Source: Chlamydiota bacterium
GTDB lineage: Bacteria; Chlamydiota; Chlamydiia; Chlamydiales; SM23-39
Direction of reading: 5' to 3'
Length of the DNA stretch: 5,585 nucleotides
Assembly: GCA_021772195.1 (NCBI GenBank)
Contig: JAJFML010000034.1
Coordinates: 1 to 5,585 of the forward strand
Within the stretch, counting starts at the first letter, position 1, and every line of letters begins with the position of its first letter. Below the pieces are notes generated by a model that worked only from the letters and a program-made list of their open reading frames with translations, did not search any database and was not told where the DNA came from. Both the position numbers and the translations under genes were made by a program. Shown piece after piece: positions 1-5,558 of the stretch.

Positions 1-190
1 TTTTTGGGTCAACCACTGTATTATAGACATTGGTAAAGACTTTAAATTCGTTTGCAACGCGTAGATCGTAACCATAACTAGATAAGCCATAGCTAACAAC
101 GCCTTCTCTTACCTGACCTTCAACAAAGGGCTCAATCATCTTCTTATTTTTCGATTTTTCACGAATCCACTTATCAGAAAGCAGTGCCAT
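1..190 (-). CDS. dcd: dCTP deaminase, N-terminal part (runs off left edge)
   Basis: Dcd deaminates dCTP to dUTP in the cytoplasm, the first step from dCTP towards dTTP. Only the first 63 codons are present, starting at an ATG on the minus strand at 190-188; the rest, including the catalytic centre, lies beyond position 1. The peptide begins [13 protein letters not shown] and then shows [23 protein letters not shown] and [10 protein letters not shown], ending in VVDPK; these are N-terminal hallmarks of bacterial Dcd and look especially chlamydial. The start is supported by a GGAGG Shine-Dalgarno (complement of 195-199) four bases upstream of the ATG. The spacer between EGQV and VSYG is shorter than in the Chlamydia protein as I remember it. 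The gene is divergent from ruvB, the same arrangement as in C. trachomatis. The bifunctional dCTP deaminase/dUTPase variant cannot be excluded from this fragment. Confidence 0.93.
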   Translation of the reverse strand, partial: MALLSDKWIREKSKNKKMIEPFVEGQVREGVVSYGLSSYGYDLRVANEFKVFTNVYNTVVDPK

Positions 191-302
191 CAATCCTCCA
201 ATACTTTTACATTTCGATCGCAGTTCAAATATGTATAGCTTTTGAATTCCTTTTCTTGCTAGAGTTTTTAATAGAAATTATCGATCTAGGAGAGAAAAAA
301 AA
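191..302. promoter_or_regulatory. divergent dcd / ruvB intergenic control region
   Basis: This 112-base AT-rich gap separates two genes that point away from each other, so it must hold both promoters unless expression comes from outside. Both Shine-Dalgarno sites are clear: GGAGG for dcd (minus, 195-199) and AGGAGAG for ruvB (plus, 288-294). Promoter boxes are weak. The best forward pair is TTGAAT (242-247) and TTTAAT (267-272), with an over-long 19-base spacer. On the minus strand a TATACA element (complement near 225-230) has no convincing -35. I can support the region as regulatory but not exact promoter positions. Confidence 0.4.
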
Positions 303-1295
303 GTGGAAGAAAAAGGATTTATTGAATCCTCCATGGTAAAGCCAGATTCTATTTTTGAAAACCCTTTGAGACCGATTGCTTTAAGTGAATTTACAGGGCA
401 AAAAAACGCTCTCGATAGATTGGATATTTTAATCAATGCTGCAAAAAAAAGAAATGAAGCACTAGGCCACATTCTTTTTTCAGGACCTCCGGGACTGGGA
501 AAGACAACTCTCGCTCAAATCATTGCAAAAGAGATGGGAGTACAAATCACGATCACATCAGGACCTGTCATTGAAAAAGCTGGTGACTTAGCAGGCCTTT
601 TAACAAATTTGAAAGCCCATGACATTATCTTCATCGATGAAATTCACAGACTCTCCAGAAACATCGAAGAATATCTCTATCCTGCCATGGAAGACTTTAA
701 TCTTGACCTCATGATCGATTCAGGCCCCAATGCAAGATCCGTACCGATTCAGCTTGAACCCTTTACTCTTATTGGAGCTACTACTAAATCAGGACTCTTA
801 AGCAGTCCCCTCCGATCTAGATTTGCATCTCACATCCGCCTTGAATATTATGATGAGACAAGCTTAACCACTATCATTAAAAGAACCTGCAAACTACTAA
901 ACCTTGAATTCGATACGAATAGCCCTTTTGAGATTGCTAAAAGATCACGAGGCACGCCGCGTATTGCAAATAATCTCGTCAGGTGGGTTCGCGATTATGT
1001 ACAGATCCATGGAAGTGGCAAATTAGAGCTATCTCAGACAAAGTCTGCTTTAGATATGCTAAAGATTGATGAAAAAGGCTTAGATGAGATGGACAAAAAG
1101 ATTTTGACTGTTATTATGGATCATCATAATGGCGGACCTGTTGGTATTAATACCATAGCTGCCACTGTTGGTGAAGAGCCTGAAACTCTTTCCGAGGTCT
1201 ATGAACCCTATCTTATTTTGCAGGGATTTATTAAGAGAACACCTCGAGGTAGAGAGGTAACAACACTTGCATATGAACACTTAGAACGTAATTAA
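303..1295 (+). CDS. ruvB: Holliday junction branch migration ATPase RuvB
   Basis: RuvB is the hexameric AAA+ motor that, with RuvA, drives branch migration of Holliday junctions before RuvC cuts them. The 330 residues match the usual family length of about 330-350. Visible motifs are Walker A GPPGLGKT at 61-68, Walker B IFIDE followed by IHR at 109-116, sensor 1 GATT at 158-161, the SPLRSRF arginine-finger segment at 168-174, and sensor 2 RGTPRIANNLVR from about 216. The C-terminal winged helix carries GGPVGINTIAATVGEE and EPYLILQGFIKRTPRGR. The GTG at 303 is chosen because AGGAGAG lies eight bases upstream (288-294) across a run of eight A; the in-frame ATG at 333 has no such site. A small oddity is RSRFA where many homologues have RDRFG or RSRFG. 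The next gene follows after 11 bases, so co-transcription is likely. Confidence 0.98.
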   Translation: MEEKGFIESSMVKPDSIFENPLRPIALSEFTGQKNALDRLDILINAAKKRNEALGHILFSGPPGLGKTTLAQIIAKEMGVQITITSGPVIEKAGDLAGLLTNLKAHDIIFIDEIHRLSRNIEEYLYPAMEDFNLDLMIDSGPNARSVPIQLEPFTLIGATTKSGLLSSPLRSRFASHIRLEYYDETSLTTIIKRTCKLLNLEFDTNSPFEIAKRSRGTPRIANNLVRWVRDYVQIHGSGKLELSQTKSALDMLKIDEKGLDEMDKKILTVIMDHHNGGPVGINTIAATVGEEPETLSEVYEPYLILQGFIKRTPRGREVTTLAYEHLERN

Positions 1296-1306
1296 CGGAG
1301 CTATAA

Positions 1307-2476
1307 ATGAGACTTTTACTTCTTGTTTTCTTAACTACAACCCTTTCCTTTGGATATGCTTCGCATTCCTTTCCAGCGAAAGACCCTGGCAGGATCCAAG
1401 TCTTGCTTCAAAAGGAGGCCACCGAAGCTTTATTAGAAGTGAAAGGCCCCTACACAATTTTCAATCCTAAAGATGGATCAAAAATAACCTCGGGACTTCT
1501 CGGAAAAAGATTCCTTGTCCACGCTGCGGCAAATGGTCTTAAGTGGGGAGAAGAATTCCTTGGCATCTATCAAATATACCTCCTTCCGAAATCCGAAAAA
1601 GACTCTGTTCTTGTAAATGGCATCCAATACGAAGGTGCTATTGCAATCTTTCTGATCGACGGCAAAATTAACATTGTAAATGACCTGGATATTGAAAATT
1701 ATGTGAAGTCAACACTAACTTCTCAATTCACCTACCCGCTTGAGGGCGAAGTGATGTCAGCAATCGCAATCTTAGCAAGAACAGATGCCTACTTCCATGT
1801 AGAGAAAAATAGAAACTCTTTTTGGCATGTTGATGCTAAAAAAAATGGTTACTTTGGCGCTGCTCTAAAATCGCCCGATTCTTTTATTGAAAAAGTGGTT
1901 GATTCTACAAAAGATTTAATCTTAGCTCATAGTAATCACGGAAGAAACCTTCCCTTCCCAGCAACATGGACAGAGCACAGCGCCGGTAAAACAGCCTCCT
2001 TCTCTGCAATTTTCAGAATGGATCACCCTTTCATGGATCATGGTGTTGAAGCATCCCATGCAAAACTAGACAAATCAGAGTCACGATGGCAATTCTCTCT
2101 TTCAAAAAAAGAGCTAGCTAATATATTTTCTCTCCCAGAAATCATGGCAGTAGAGCTCTTCGTCGATAAAGAGTCTAAAAGAGCTTATGCTGTTCGAATT
2201 ACAGGCCCTGATTACCATGAAGATTTGAGCTTTTTTGACTTTCAAAAGAAGCTTGGAAAAGAACGACTCAAAAGCAATGATTTCGCCATCTCCGTGAAAG
2301 ATCAAAGAGTTCTATTTTCTGGTTTTGGAAAAGGTCACGGCGTAGGACTTTGCATCTACTCCGCATCTGCGATGGCTCAAAATGGAGAGAATGCCCTCAA
2401 GATTCTATCCAAGTTTTACCCAGAGACTTTTCTACTCAACCTATCTGCAATTCCCGGATCTAGATCCGTTAAGTAA
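1307..2476 (+). CDS. spoIID: secreted SpoIID-domain protein, probable septal peptidoglycan glycan-strand cleaving family
   Basis: Members of the SpoIID/LytB family cut peptidoglycan glycan strands; a chlamydial homologue (Waddlia) is reported to act at the division septum. Residues 1-18 form a Sec signal peptide (short basic start, LLLLVFLTTTLSFG core, likely cut after GYA), so it should act outside the inner membrane. Family signatures in order are: INIVNDLDIENYV (121-133), then EVMSAIAILARTDAYF (148-163, matching EALKAQAVAARTYA), ATWTEHSAGKTASFSAIF (219-236, the FhSsSGG.T region), and GFGKGHGVGL (339-348) followed by AMAQNGENALKILSKFYPETF. Where the family has its catalytic Glu (pSEMP motif) this protein has Gln140 in TSQFT, with matching spacing to the next block. 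The ATG at 1307 follows ACGGAG (1295-1300), which begins at the last base of the ruvB stop. ruvB lies 11 bases upstream, suggesting an operon. The fold is well supported; enzymatic activity is not certain. Confidence 0.87.
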   Translation: MRLLLLVFLTTTLSFGYASHSFPAKDPGRIQVLLQKEATEALLEVKGPYTIFNPKDGSKITSGLLGKRFLVHAAANGLKWGEEFLGIYQIYLLPKSEKDSVLVNGIQYEGAIAIFLIDGKINIVNDLDIENYVKSTLTSQFTYPLEGEVMSAIAILARTDAYFHVEKNRNSFWHVDAKKNGYFGAALKSPDSFIEKVVDSTKDLILAHSNHGRNLPFPATWTEHSAGKTASFSAIFRMDHPFMDHGVEASHAKLDKSESRWQFSLSKKELANIFSLPEIMAVELFVDKESKRAYAVRITGPDYHEDLSFFDFQKKLGKERLKSNDFAISVKDQRVLFSGFGKGHGVGLCIYSASAMAQNGENALKILSKFYPETFLLNLSAIPGSRSVK

Positions 2477-2483
2477 TATTTTT

Positions 2484-2502
2484 AGGGACTATTGCAGTCC
2501 CT
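2484..2502 (+). terminator. hairpin terminator after the ruvB-spoIID operon
   Basis: AGGGACT (2484-2490) and AGTCCCT (2496-2502) form a perfect 7-bp stem with a five-base loop, eight bases after the spoIID stop. It is followed by TGTTGATTTATT, which is T-rich but interrupted, so this is a moderate Rho-independent terminator. On the other strand the stem is followed by A residues, so it would not terminate transcripts coming from mazG. Its position separates the protein operon from the ffs promoter. Confidence 0.65.
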
Positions 2503-2512
2503 TGTTGATTTA

Positions 2513-2540
2513 TTGAGAAGAAAGAGTTAGAATATATAAG
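2513..2540 (+). promoter_or_regulatory. predicted ffs promoter
   Basis: TTGAGA (2513-2518) and TATAAG (2535-2540) are separated by 16 bases and match the sigma70-type consensus at four of six positions each. The -10 box ends six bases before 2547, which is also where base-pairing of the SRP RNA begins, so promoter and RNA 5' end agree. TATATA at 2533-2538 overlaps and could serve as the -10, but with a poor 14-base spacer. Confidence 0.55.
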
Positions 2541-2546
2541 ATTTTT

Positions 2547-2646
2547 CTACTGGGGCCCTTATAGAATAAAGTGCTTCGAACCAGGTCAGGACCGGAAGGT
2601 AGCAGCCTTAAGAAGAGAGCTTTATGCTATAAGTCAGCTCCAGTAG
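2547..2646 (+). ncRNA. ffs: small signal recognition particle RNA (4.5S RNA)
   Basis: This RNA binds Ffh to form the signal recognition particle, which delivers ribosomes making membrane proteins to FtsY. The conserved Ffh-binding apical domain is at 2584-2607: GGTCAGG, then ACC-GGAA-GGT with the GGAA tetraloop at 2594-2597, then AGCAGCC. Compared with E. coli, the pair next to the tetraloop stem is A-U instead of U-A, a compensatory change. The long hairpin is consistent throughout: CTACTGGGGC (2547-2556) pairs with GCTCCAGTAG (2637-2646), CTTATAG (2558-2564) with CTATAAG (2627-2633), and ATAAAG (2566-2571) with CTTTAT (2620-2625). Length is 100 nt, a normal size for the short bacterial form lacking an Alu domain. 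The last 20 bases overlap the 3' end of mazG on the other strand. End positions are inferred from pairing. Confidence 0.95.
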
Positions 2647-3277
2647 TTTTTTTTTCAAATTCTCTAAAGCTTACTTCTAAATTTTTTACTTCACGCCGAA
2701 GAGCACCTTCAGCATCGATCTCTTCTTTTTCTGCTTCTGCGATAAGATCTAGTAGTTTTTTTCCAAATGCTCTCTCTTTATCCTCTTGCGCCTTTTCAGC
2801 TAGAGTAAATTTAGGCCTTTTTGAAATCTTACCAATCATTTTTTGAGCTTTTTGAATCAGAGGCATCGTAGGGGGAATTCCGTCGAGAAGACTCTCTCTA
2901 TTCTCATGTGCTTTTTCTTCTCCCTTAATTTTTTCCCAATGTACCTTCAGCTCCTCAATCGATTCAATAGCTAGATCCGAAAATACATGAGGATGCCTTC
3001 TAACTAGCTTTTCTCTCAATGTAGTAATGACATTTTCAAGAGTAAAATGCCCCTCTTTCTCAGCTATCTTTGCACAAAAAACAACTGTATAAAAAAGGTC
3101 GCCAAGTTCCTCTACTATTTTCGAACTCTCACCACTATCAATAGCTTCTATAACTTCGTGTACCTCTTCAAGAAAATAGGGCTGCAGAGTTTTAAATGTC
3201 TGTTCGATATCCCATGGGCACCCATTTGGCCCCATCAAAATATTTGAAACCTCGATCAATTCATCCATCTCTTTCAT
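2627..3277 (-). CDS. mazG: nucleoside triphosphate pyrophosphohydrolase MazG with a degenerate second domain
   Basis: MazG hydrolyses (d)NTPs to NMP and pyrophosphate, clearing unusual nucleotides and, in some bacteria, moderating ppGpp stress signalling. The first all-alpha MazG domain is intact: NGCPWDIEQTFKTLQPY (18-34), the metal-binding EEVHE (37-41) and EELGD (56-60), EGHFTLENV (75-83) and KLVRRHPHVF (90-99), then the linker with HWEKIKGEEK and LLDGIPPTMP. The C-terminal half is short (216 residues in total against 263 in E. coli). It still ends like E. coli MazG (SFREFEKKTTGADL against RRFREVE...MTGVDL), but the EExxE segment is missing and the second metal site EExGD reads RAFGK (169-173). 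Activity must therefore come from the N-terminal domain. The start at 3277 has GGAG (complement of 3283-3286) six bases away; Met4 has no such site. The stop lies inside ffs on the opposite strand. Confidence 0.93.
   Translation of the reverse strand: MKEMDELIEVSNILMGPNGCPWDIEQTFKTLQPYFLEEVHEVIEAIDSGESSKIVEELGDLFYTVVFCAKIAEKEGHFTLENVITTLREKLVRRHPHVFSDLAIESIEELKVHWEKIKGEEKAHENRESLLDGIPPTMPLIQKAQKMIGKISKRPKFTLAEKAQEDKERAFGKKLLDLIAEAEKEEIDAEGALRREVKNLEVSFREFEKKTTGADL
2637..2655 (+). terminator. ffs terminator: terminal helix arm plus T9 tract
   Basis: The 3' arm of the SRP RNA closing helix (GCTCCAGTAG, ending at 2646) is followed at once by nine T residues (2647-2655), so the RNA's own hairpin serves as an intrinsic terminator. 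The whole element is antisense to, and part of, the last codons of mazG; the T tract reads as the AAA/AAA lysine codons near the MazG C-terminus. Confidence 0.8.
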
Positions 3278-3302
3278 AAATACTCCAATTTTTTTCGATG
3301 CG

Positions 3303-3331
3303 ATTATCTACCCTCTACTCCATGCTGTAAA
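3303..3331 (-). promoter_or_regulatory. predicted mazG promoter
   Basis: On the minus strand TTTACA (complement of 3326-3331) is followed after exactly 17 bases by GATAAT (complement of 3303-3308): five of six matches in each box and optimal spacing. Initiation would fall near 3296, giving a leader of about 19 bases that contains the GGAG ribosome binding site. It has the same -35 box and spacing as the promoter in front of the 522-residue gene, which faces the other way. Confidence 0.7.
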
Positions 3332-3362
3332 GGGATTTTTTACTTGATATGCAAATATTCAC

Positions 3363-3391
3363 TTGTCATATTATGTAGAAATTTATACAAT
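3363..3391 (+). promoter_or_regulatory. second, upstream forward promoter candidate
   Basis: TTGTCA (3363-3368) and TACAAT (3386-3391) are 17 bases apart, each with one mismatch to consensus. It points towards the 522-residue gene but would start near 3398, leaving a leader of about 130 bases. That leader contains no recognisable riboswitch or convincing small ORF. In DNA this AT-rich, chance matches are likely, so it ranks below the inner promoter at 3468-3496. Confidence 0.4.
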
Positions 3392-3461
3392 CTAAATAAT
3401 TTTTTTATAGACCGGTATCTCATACACCCTGAAGTGATATAAATAAACTTTGAATGATGTG

Positions 3462-3474
3462 TTGTAATTTACAA
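3462..3474. promoter_or_regulatory. palindrome over the -35 box, possible operator
   Basis: TTGTAA (3462-3467) and TTACAA (3469-3474) are perfect inverted arms around a single T, and the right arm contains most of the TTTACA -35 box of the promoter at 3468-3496. A dyad placed there could bind a dimeric repressor that blocks RNA polymerase. No regulator gene is adjacent, the region is very AT-rich, and no known operator consensus is matched, so this is only a candidate. Confidence 0.3.
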
Positions 3475-3496
3475 TTAACAATTTATCGAATATAAT
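3468..3496 (+). promoter_or_regulatory. predicted promoter of the 522-residue gene and NUDIX gene
   Basis: TTTACA (3468-3473) and a perfect TATAAT (3491-3496) are separated by the optimal 17 bases, the best promoter match in the window. Initiation near 3503 gives a leader of about 28 bases before the ATG at 3531. As no other forward promoter is seen before 5103, it probably also drives the NUDIX gene. Confidence 0.75.
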
Positions 3497-3530
3497 ATTT
3501 ATAAACACAACAAGTAAAATAGTTTTTATT

Positions 3531-5099
3531 ATGGTTCCAGTTTCACCGGCAGCACCTCCTAGACCAGACGTCTCTGTTCGCTTTGAAGAACAAAGACAGA
3601 TCTTTGCAAATAAAGCCTCACAGTATGCAACGATCTTTCTCGCAAACATGCAGTGCTTTGATTTACAGGATGATCGTGAAGTCCTCCAGATCTTAAATGA
3701 TGCTCCTATTAGCGGTTCTGCTTGGCATGCCTACTCTAGTCACTTCAACCGAATCTACACAAGTCAGTATGGCGAAGTTCCAGATAGCCTGATCAGCAAA
3801 ATCGGCTACACATTCATGAAGCAAATGCGCTACGTCCGCAGCTATTTTGTGATCAACCTACTTCAAAATTTTCTCACTAATGTTATCGATAATTTCTCAT
3901 TCAATGGCATCTCAGCTCTTACAGAAGGACTAAGTGACCAAAAGAAAGACTTGACCAAGCTCGCGACTGCCCTCATAGATATCGCAGACAACCACTATCG
4001 AAAATATGTCAGAACTATAGAAATCTATCGAGGTGAAGAGTTAGATGGTAGTTTTCCAGAGCACGCTGTTCATGAAATGAAAATGATGGGAAAACGCTCA
4101 CAAAAAGAGATTCTTTCTGACTTTACTAAGATTATTGCTAAATTCCTACCTCAGTTTAAACCTCTGCTTCACCTTCGAACAAGCCAAAACTACCTTAAAA
4201 AGATGATTGGCTATTTCTTAATTCCATTCGATTACTTGTTTGACTTTGTTGTAAGTAACATTGTTAAAAGATCTATCCTTCCTAAACTCACAAATACTCT
4301 TCTTGAAGAGGGCGCAAAAGCTACTACAAATAACCCTTTTAGTTTTGCTATCACCTCATCTCTCATTGAAGAACTTGAAAAATTACTTCCCACCCTTAGA
4401 CAAGAAGCAGCAGGCGCCGCACCTGTTGGAGATGTAGATGCAGGTGCAATGGCATACGTCAGCGAAGAGGCAGAAATCGGCATTAAAAGTATTGCAGAAA
4501 ACCTCATGAAAGTGATGTCTTTAAGAGCTGATCTTGCAAATGCAGCCCCAAAGAAAGACGCTAAAAAACAAAGCCTCATCGAACAACAAGTAAATAGTGC
4601 TTTGGAAGCAAGTATTCAAGAACTTATTCACTTAGGTCTTAGAAGTCTCACTAATGATATGCTTCAAGACCTTTTAGAGAAGTTTCTAACAACTACAAAT
4701 CAATATTGGGCTGGCGGAGATGCTCCTGATGTTGATGCTCTTAATGCAAAAAGGGATGAACTCTCCACTCAAATGGATGAAGTCGTTCTTCTATCAATTC
4801 AGGGTAGCTTGAGAAAACTATTAAAAGGTGTAAATCCAAGACTTGCCGGAGGCGGTTTGTTAGGAACTGGCGCAGCTATTGCTGGCGGGGTTGTAGGCGG
4901 ACCAATAGGTGCAGGCCTAGGACTTGCTCTCGGTGGATTCGTTGGAAGAAGGGCTATTAAAAAAGTAGAAAGAGCAGCTCAAGGAATCATACGTGGTAAT
5001 GTTGACCAACTCTATGGAGCTGTCCATGAATTAGGCCACACTCAATGTGCTGCTTTGAACGCCATGGAAGGTGCTAACCAACACTTTTTAATGGTTTAA
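3531..5099 (+). CDS. unrecognised 522-residue helical protein with C-terminal glycine zipper
   Basis: I do not recognise this family. There is no Sec signal; residues 1-14 are rich in Pro, Ala and Val. Most of the protein reads as amphipathic helices with Leu/Ile periodicity. An aromatic, fairly hydrophobic stretch (MIGYFLIPFDYLFDFVVSNI, 225-244) is flanked by KK and KR. Residues 291-310 and 395-402 are Ala/Gly/Asp-rich and probably flexible linkers. Residues 439-472 are almost only Gly, Ala, Val, Ile and Leu, with glycines at 452, 456, 460, 464, 468 and 472, a six-step GxxxG zipper around Pro458, framed by basic residues (RKLLKG before, RRAIKK after). This suggests a membrane hairpin or oligomerising helix. 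A secreted host-directed or membrane-remodelling protein would fit an intracellular bacterium, but that is inference. The ATG at 3531 lacks a Shine-Dalgarno; it is chosen because the promoter at 3468-3496 sits just upstream. The NUDIX gene follows three bases after the stop. Confidence 0.85.
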   Translation: MVPVSPAAPPRPDVSVRFEEQRQIFANKASQYATIFLANMQCFDLQDDREVLQILNDAPISGSAWHAYSSHFNRIYTSQYGEVPDSLISKIGYTFMKQMRYVRSYFVINLLQNFLTNVIDNFSFNGISALTEGLSDQKKDLTKLATALIDIADNHYRKYVRTIEIYRGEELDGSFPEHAVHEMKMMGKRSQKEILSDFTKIIAKFLPQFKPLLHLRTSQNYLKKMIGYFLIPFDYLFDFVVSNIVKRSILPKLTNTLLEEGAKATTNNPFSFAITSSLIEELEKLLPTLRQEAAGAAPVGDVDAGAMAYVSEEAEIGIKSIAENLMKVMSLRADLANAAPKKDAKKQSLIEQQVNSALEASIQELIHLGLRSLTNDMLQDLLEKFLTTTNQYWAGGDAPDVDALNAKRDELSTQMDEVVLLSIQGSLRKLLKGVNPRLAGGGLLGTGAAIAGGVVGGPIGAGLGLALGGFVGRRAIKKVERAAQGIIRGNVDQLYGAVHELGHTQCAALNAMEGANQHFLMV

Positions 5100-5102
5100 C
5101 AC

Positions 5103-5558
5103 TTGACCGTCTCATCTCTTAAACTGGAACATACATCGACTGTCTACGTCATATCAAATAATAGAATACTACTGCATTTTCATGAAAAGCATCAAAAATG
5201 GCTTCCTCCAGGCGGACACGCACATGCAGATGAGCTCCCTACAGATGCAGCTATTCGCGAAGTCTTTGAGGAGACTGGACTTAGTGTTAAACTGATTGAA
5301 AAGGAAAACCTCTATATCGATTTCCCACACGCTAAAAGCGTTATCAGACCTTACCTCTGTCTATTAGAGAATATTCCTGAGCATGGAGATAGAGAAAAAC
5401 ATCAACACCTAGACCATATCTATCTAGCCGAACCCCTAGATGACAACACTCCCCACCCTGAATTTTCATGGGTATCTCTCGAAGAGATTAAAAAATTCAA
5501 GGTAGGAATAAATATATTTGCAGATACTGTAGAAGTAGCAAAATTAATCCTAGATTAA
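5103..5558 (+). CDS. NUDIX hydrolase (MutT-like), TTG start inferred
   Basis: NUDIX enzymes cleave a nucleoside diphosphate linked to another group, for example oxidised dNTPs, nucleotide sugars or dinucleotides; the substrate cannot be told from sequence. The Nudix box is perfect: G38, five residues, E44, seven residues, then REVFEETGL (52-60), which supplies the Mg-binding Glu cluster. KWLPPGGH (32-39) precedes it, and HLDHIYLAEP (102-111) and FSWVSLEEIKKF (121-132) follow, typical of small MutT-like proteins of about 150 residues. The fold's first strand begins near residue 12, so the chain must start very close to 5103, but there is no ATG or GTG there. TTG at 5103 is the best choice; CTG at 5124 is a poor alternative. 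No Shine-Dalgarno is near. The preceding gene ends TAA three bases upstream in the same frame, which suggests translational coupling. Confidence 0.88.
   Translation: MTVSSLKLEHTSTVYVISNNRILLHFHEKHQKWLPPGGHAHADELPTDAAIREVFEETGLSVKLIEKENLYIDFPHAKSVIRPYLCLLENIPEHGDREKHQHLDHIYLAEPLDDNTPHPEFSWVSLEEIKKFKVGINIFADTVEVAKLILD

Noticed and set aside
333..335. ATG as an alternative ruvB start
   Set aside because: It is preceded by GAATCCTCC, not a purine-rich site, whereas the GTG at 303 has AGGAGAG at good spacing.
2571..2846. A 91-codon plus-strand frame starting inside ffs and running antisense through mazG
   Set aside because: It begins within a clearly structured RNA, uses a GTG with no ribosome binding site, crosses the ffs terminator, and gives a Ser/Phe-rich low-complexity peptide typical of an antisense shadow.
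3454..3496. Possible leader peptide (tandem ATG at 3454 and 3457, about 13 codons)
   Set aside because: It has no Shine-Dalgarno, no regulatory codon run and no attenuator hairpin after it, and it overlaps the stronger promoter.
4232..4579. A 115-codon open frame on the minus strand inside the 522-residue gene
   Set aside because: It is fully antisense to a long gene with a consistent helical protein, has no ribosome binding site or promoter, and its composition looks like a mirror of the Ala/Gly-rich sense codons.
5097..5102. Programmed stop-codon readthrough as the favoured explanation for the NUDIX start
   Set aside because: The stop is TAA, usually the tightest, and the following CAC shows no known readthrough context. 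Coupled re-initiation on TTG is simpler, so readthrough is kept only as an alternative.
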